DNA from: Gnetum montanum
Lineage: Eukaryota; Streptophyta; Gnetopsida; Gnetales; Gnetaceae
NCBI GenBank assembly: GCA_015680685.1
Contig: MNCI01002813.1
Location: forward strand, 62,001 to 126,000
DNA length: 64,000 bases
Direction of reading: 5' to 3'
Numbering within the stretch: the stretch's first letter is position 1; every line of letters begins with the position of its first letter. The translations under genes were made by a program, and so were the position numbers. Positions 59,139-64,000 of the stretch are shown piece by piece. The notes under the pieces are model-generated. The model did no database searches and was not told where the DNA came from. It saw nothing but the letters and a program-made list of their open reading frames with translations.

Positions 59139-60696
59139 TGAAACACCGTGAAAAATTACGAGTCAGCCTCAGGCAAAGATTCGTAATTCAGGTAAGAGCA
59201 CATGTTAGAATTCCATAAGGAAGAACAAGATAGAGCAAGACCAAGAGGCAAGTAGCGTCAAGTCTTCGACTTCCTATGTAGATTCCTAATCTTACTCTGT
59301 TTTCTCTGTTTACGCTATATCACACAACATAGTGTAATGATGCTTAGCGTGATTCCATTTGACATAGTCCAATGTCAAAAGGTCATTTACTGTAGCACAT
59401 TGACAGGCTTGAGCAGTGTAATATGCAATTTCTCGTATATATTGCCAAGTCTTTTGCTCAAAACCAAGTTTACACTCTATTACGCACGACAGCGTAATGA
59501 GCTTCAAAACAGCCAAAGGCAAAGTCTAAGGAAGTGCAACAGATCAACCCTTTTCTCTTGGCGTGCGGATGCTCATCATACGCTCATTACACAATGTAGC
59601 ATATCACAACGTAATGCATCGCCAAGCTAAACATTGTTTACACTTCATTACACGCGGTTGCGTAAGCGAGCATAAAATAGCTTGAATTCATTGTTTCCAT
59701 GTTATGTTACACTCTTGCATGCAACACAGCATGAATGAGCGTAATATAGCTCAAAGATAGTTGAAACATGCCTGACACACATCTGTTATTCACACACACA
59801 ATACGAAAATGAGTGTATTGTGCATAGTCACAAAGTTTGATACAAAGATGGTCAGGCCAACAACACCCAAAACGTTCAGGACATGTGTCATCAAGGTTGC
59901 ACCTTTTTTACAGGATATCATAGCTTATAAATACCCCAGCTAACAAAGATACAAAATAAGGTCGGTAGGCAAATCAAAGAGGCAAGGACATTTTCTGAGC
60001 ACCGGAGCACTTACCACTTTGAGCAGAGAGACAGAAAATAGTGCTTTGGCAATTGTTGATAGCATCACCTTCCAGCAGAGACAGAGCACAGTTCGCTTGA
60101 GCATTAGCAGCAAGAGCGATCATTCCTTTGGGGAAGATATGAATTTCTCCATCAGCGATCGTTGGCAGTTCTGAGCAGAAACTACCCAAAGCAAAGAAGT
60201 AGATTAGAGGTCATGAGATCATCCTGTACAGTTTGCAAGCTCTATTGGTTAGAAACAGTTGATCAATAGATGTCAAGGCTTGACCTTCCTTGCATCTCAT
60301 CTTTAGCCTATGAGGTAGATTGGATTTCTACCTAGACCATTTCATTGTTGCTTTATTCTTACTTCACATCAATTAATCAGGGTCTCCCCATTGTAAAGTA
60401 ATATACAAAACACACTTTTTTCAAGTCGCCTCTTACCATGTTAGCATTATCATCGTTACAATTCATCTAAGTTGTTTTCACCTCACTTTGTGACTCATCG
60501 AATCAAATCGATCCACGGAATGTTTCATAATCTCCATCATTTTACTAATTAGTAAGTCCTTGTCTAATCGACAAGACCGTTCAGGGCATCGCAGATCCAT
60601 TTTTCCAGCATAGCCCTCGCACGGATCCATGGTCAAAACTGTGTACATAGAGTTTTGTTTGGTATTTTTCAGCTGCCGACATTTTCCGTTGTTACA
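59139..60696 (+). repeat. 3' LTR of B (1558 bp)
   Basis: Starts TGAAACACCGTG and ends GTTGTTACA. Pairs with 20978-22577, with TATA at 59924-59936. Lacks a ~40-base segment found in the 5' LTR. Confidence 0.92.
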
Positions 60697-61133
60697 AGAT
60701 CTAAATAAGTTAATTGTTAAATATGCTTTTCTTTTACCTTGTATTAACCAACTTATCAATACTACAGTTGGACATGCCTTATTGTCCTTCATGGATGGGT
60801 TTTCAACATGCAAAAAAGATAGGATTAACCTAGAGCATCAACTTTACATGACCTTCATGACCCCTTGGAAAAATATTTGTTATACCATGATGACCTTTGG
60901 TCTAAATAATGCAAGTGCAACCTATCAATGAGCCATGACATACATATTTAATGACTACATGTTAGGGTTACTTAATGATTATGTGGACAACATAGTGGTC
61001 AAATCAAAAATGGCCAATGATGATGCACATGACCTTAGCTTAGTGCTTAAAATATGCCTTAAATATGGACTTAGGCTCAATCCTAAGAAGTATATCATTC
61101 TCTTTAAAATTGGTAAGATGCTTGGCTATTAAT
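60697..61133 (+). pseudogene. RT fragment E, right half
   Basis: Starts with the second AGATC copy and continues the RT domain cut at 20977: LINTTVGHALLSFMDGFS, then TPWKNICYTMM, YVDNIVVKS (catalytic YVDD altered) and LNPKKY. Resemblance ends near 61133 at a KMLGY motif, so RNase H and integrase are missing. More diverged than B, A or C. Confidence 0.82.
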
Positions 61134-64000
61134 GAGTGGCGAGGTACCCCTACACTCAGCCATACGAATACGAGCGTTTCATGCTCGATCCAATCGAACT
61201 CCAAGGACTAAGTGCTTACGCGCCTTAATGGAACACTCAAGGTTAATAAATTGTTATCTTCCCAAAATTATTTGTATTTTCATGGTTGTATGGTTAAGTA
61301 AGCTTAAGGTATATGATTTTTGATAGCTTTTATCTCTTTAATGTATTATGCTAATAAGGGAAGGTAAAGAGAACTAAGTGACTAACTTACATTAACTATT
61401 CACTAAGTTCTAATTTTTCCTAACACTAGTATCTATTCCCACTTGCCATACACATCCTAAACCAATGCAATGTTGTTGAGATTACCAAACACTAGTCATT
61501 ACTAGGTTACCAAGTGCTACATGCATGTTCGAAGTAGTCGTACTGAGTGTACTTAACTAAGAGAGTCAAAGGTTGAGAGAGAGATTAATTAACTAGAAAA
61601 TAATCAAACATTCAATAATAATTAATTACTAATTATCTTAATTTGTATGCTGCAATGTTTATCATAAAGTTCGTCTTTATTTCCGTACACAAATGTGTGC
61701 TTAGGTACAATTTTCTTGAATAAAGATCCGTTCACTCTATGACTCCTACTGCGAGCACATAGAAATTATTCTAACTTTGGAATGGTAAAACTACAAGATT
61801 TAGCTAAGGGTCTAAGCCTAACTATCTAGAACACCTCTTATTTATAGAAGATGACGTAGGACGCAATATCGCATGGCCGATGCAATATCGTGGATGTAAT
61901 ATCGCATATGCAATATCACAGCTCATCATACCCCCATGACTGAATGAAAACTTGTCCTCTAGTTCCTTACAAAATATTGGGCAGTATGGGATTATTGACT
62001 TTAATGACACTAATGGTGACACATGAATGGATCATCATTACAATACATGGAAATATTAGTGTTTATGACCACAAAAGTGAACACTATACACATTTTTCAT
62101 CTAGCCTTATTTGGTAGCTGAGAGAGAAGAAAGAGAGAAAAAAAGAAAAGAAGAAGGTGTGTTTCTACCGATGCCAAGATTATGCTTCTATTTTCCATTC
62201 ATAATTGTGCCATCAATCTTATTCCTTACATAACTATTCCAACACCAATCCATCCTAAGTGTTTTCTCTAGGTCCAGTCCATTGTTGTATGATTGCCATC
62301 TACACACACAACATAGTCTCATATTAGCAAGGATAAATAAATCACAATGTAGGTGATACCTTGCCTCGATGTATGATCCATTGGCTGAGTTATAATATGG
62401 CTAATATGGATTCTAGAGATATAACACTGGTGACTACCCAAGGTGTAGGGGTTAGGAGAAAATTGAAAAAATTAGACCAAGACCCCCATGACAAAAAGCG
62501 ATCCTCTGATAGTGATAGAATGGAAAAAGATAAGGAATAAGAAAGATGGAGAAAAAGAAACAACAAAAACATTGATAATATGGATGCCAAAGGTGCTAAT
62601 GAACAAAAAAAATGGTGATTGCAGAAATGTTTAAGGGAAAGAATTTAACTAATGCACCAACTAAGAATGCCGGTGGGTCCTCACCAAAGCAGGCTCATGC
62701 CCTTTATGCCTAGACAAATCCACATTCAAAGAGTTTGTAGCCTCTGGAAATGTTGTTCAGAAGAAAGAGTGAAATTATTAACCACAAGAATTTACCAAAA
62801 AGACAACAATGCATCAACCAACATATAGACTACTAATACAACTAGCAATGATGTGGAAAGTGAAGGAAGAATAATGGGAAGAAGAGAAGAGAATGGAATG
62901 GAGTCTCAAGAACAAGGTGGTGTACAACCCCTTGTGTATGTATGGTTAATGTGACTAAGTAGATCCCATTCCAAATCAAGCCTCAAACAATCCACATCCA
63001 GTGAATTTGCATTAATACACTTGGCCAATCCATCCACTTGAAGTAATAGGAATGCTTTCGCCAAAGAGTCACCACCATTTTGAGGAAACAAGAAAGGGAA
63101 ATGTAGAAAGCAAGAAAAGGCCTTAGTTAGAGGGAACATGTTTGTTCAAATCTATAACCAGTGTTTGTAGCCTAGATGATTATATTATCTAAGGGGTGTT
63201 CCTTGAATTCTCACTTTTTTTCCTTTTTTTTCTTTTTATGTGAAAACCACACCATGCAAAGACTTATTATTTTTATTAGCTCAACTTACTGATAATGGAG
63301 CAATGTTAGAATGGTAAGGAAAACTCAAGAAGAAAACATTCAAGCACCCAAGAGAATGTCCAGCACAAATGCATCAAATCCCCTTGAAGTCACATCATTT
63401 TTAGTCCTTGAGTCCTTCCTTAGTTTGAGAAATTCCTGGTCACCGATTTGTTAATAGTTTTATTATTAAGAAAGAGGCTATACACTTCCAAGCCAAGAGA
63501 GACCAAAGAAATTCATGAATGCATGGATGACATGGACTCATTTCCTATTATATCAAAAGAGCCATACCTTAGTATCAACATTATAACTTCAAGGTAAAAA
63601 CCAAACATTAGCAATCAATAGAATATAGTTCATACCACCATCAAGAGCACTTATTAGGTGATGAACCTAACAAAACAAATAAACACACAAAGAAATAAAA
63701 AAGTATAAAAATGTTGCAAAACAAAAACAAGAAAAGTTAAAGAAATTTGTAAAAAATATGTGTAAAAAAATTTAAAAAGAACTGAGGGCCTCAAATGATT
63801 AGCAGAGTTGGCAATATTCTCCATGACTGAGTTGGAAGGAGGAGATCCAAAATAATGAGCAGGGTCATCCCTTCTCAGAGGTATTATGTGCATTGGTCAT
63901 TCTAAGTTCATGGAAAGGTTTGGTTCATTGCACATTGACTAATAGTCTCTTATCAAGGTTTTTGTCTAACTTTTAAGAAATTTTTAACTTTCCCCAATTG
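61134..64000. other. Unassigned AT-rich region
   Basis: No recognisable gene or element. On the minus strand a TATA-like CTATAAATAAGAGG lies at about 61835-61848. It is preceded on that strand by four or five GCAATATCG/GATATTGC words (61862-61918), an arrangement like the C LTR U3. A truncated minus-strand LTR starting near 61134 is possible, but no terminal pair was found. 62100-64000 has purine-rich low-complexity stretches and only short ORFs. Confidence 0.4.

Larger units (their letters stand above)
20978..60696 (+). mobile_element. Element B: complete family-1 Ty3/gypsy (Tat-type) element, host of nested C and D
   Basis: Bounded by two direct LTRs and the TSD AGATC. Length is 39,719 bp, or about 17.2 kb after removing C and one copy of its TSD. 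Order: LTR, PBS, gag-protease, hairpin array, antisense gene on the minus strand, pol, tail array, a 3' ORF, PPT, LTR. C is inserted in exon 4 of its antisense gene. The two LTRs differ at about one base in ten in the stretch I compared, so it is an old insertion and all its ORFs are broken. Confidence 0.92.

Noticed and set aside
1-64000. tRNA, rRNA or intact host genes
   Set aside because: No such structure or conserved host coding exon was recognised on either strand.

Overview
The window is nuclear DNA of a land plant with a large, repeat-rich genome. I cannot name the species and found no intact host gene, tRNA or rRNA. Nearly everything I can explain is LTR retrotransposon. One family dominates, here called family 1. 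It is a Ty3/gypsy element about 17.2-17.4 kb long, with LTRs of about 1.6 kb. Its pol carries reverse transcriptase, RNase H, a second RNase H-like domain and integrase. That dual RNase H layout, together with the gag C-D-Y-H-x2-C-G-H-x4-C finger, points to the Tat group, which includes the Ogre and Retand elements.

Layout. 1-383 is the right end of an LTR of a second family (family 2). 384-2310 holds scraps of a minus-strand family-1 element (F). 2.3-17.05 kb is a decayed plus-strand family-1 copy (A) without a recognisable 3' LTR. 17.2-18.4 kb is a degenerate palindromic repeat array. 19.3-20.98 kb is the start of an old pol fragment (E), which resumes at 60.7 kb. Between these two halves sits a nest of three elements, each bounded by a 5-bp target-site duplication (TSD). 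Element B (plus strand, 20978-60696, TSD AGATC) lies inside the E reverse transcriptase. Element C (minus strand, 29685-52175, TSD CTCTT) lies inside B. Element D (plus strand, 37297-42345, TSD ATGGG) lies inside C. D is a short non-autonomous gag-protease element of family 2. Sequence after 61.13 kb is unassigned.

The feature most worth attention is inside family 1. In A, B and C, gag-protease and pol are separated by about 4 kb containing a gene on the opposite strand. In C this gene reads as about eight exons. Six consecutive GT-AG introns (71-109 bp) keep the reading frame, and B keeps the same splice positions I checked; exon 3 is 275 bp in both. Exon 2 resembles the FCP1/NIF-type HAD phosphatase domain of plants but lacks key aspartates. 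Exon 4 is long and novel to me, exon 7 is rich in charged helical sequence, and the last exon is acidic and ends with a conserved tail. The region sits where Ogre elements carry their intron. Arrays of a short motif, a small GNCC/GGNC inverted repeat followed by TTAAACTRG, occur after protease and after integrase, with a single copy near the antisense gene start.

All family-1 copies are broken by stops, frameshifts and nested insertions. The LTR differences I read in B and C are mostly transitions, as expected for methylated, silenced DNA. D is the youngest insertion: its LTRs are nearly identical and its reading frame has a single in-frame UAG. All similarity statements come from reading the sequence, not from database searches.
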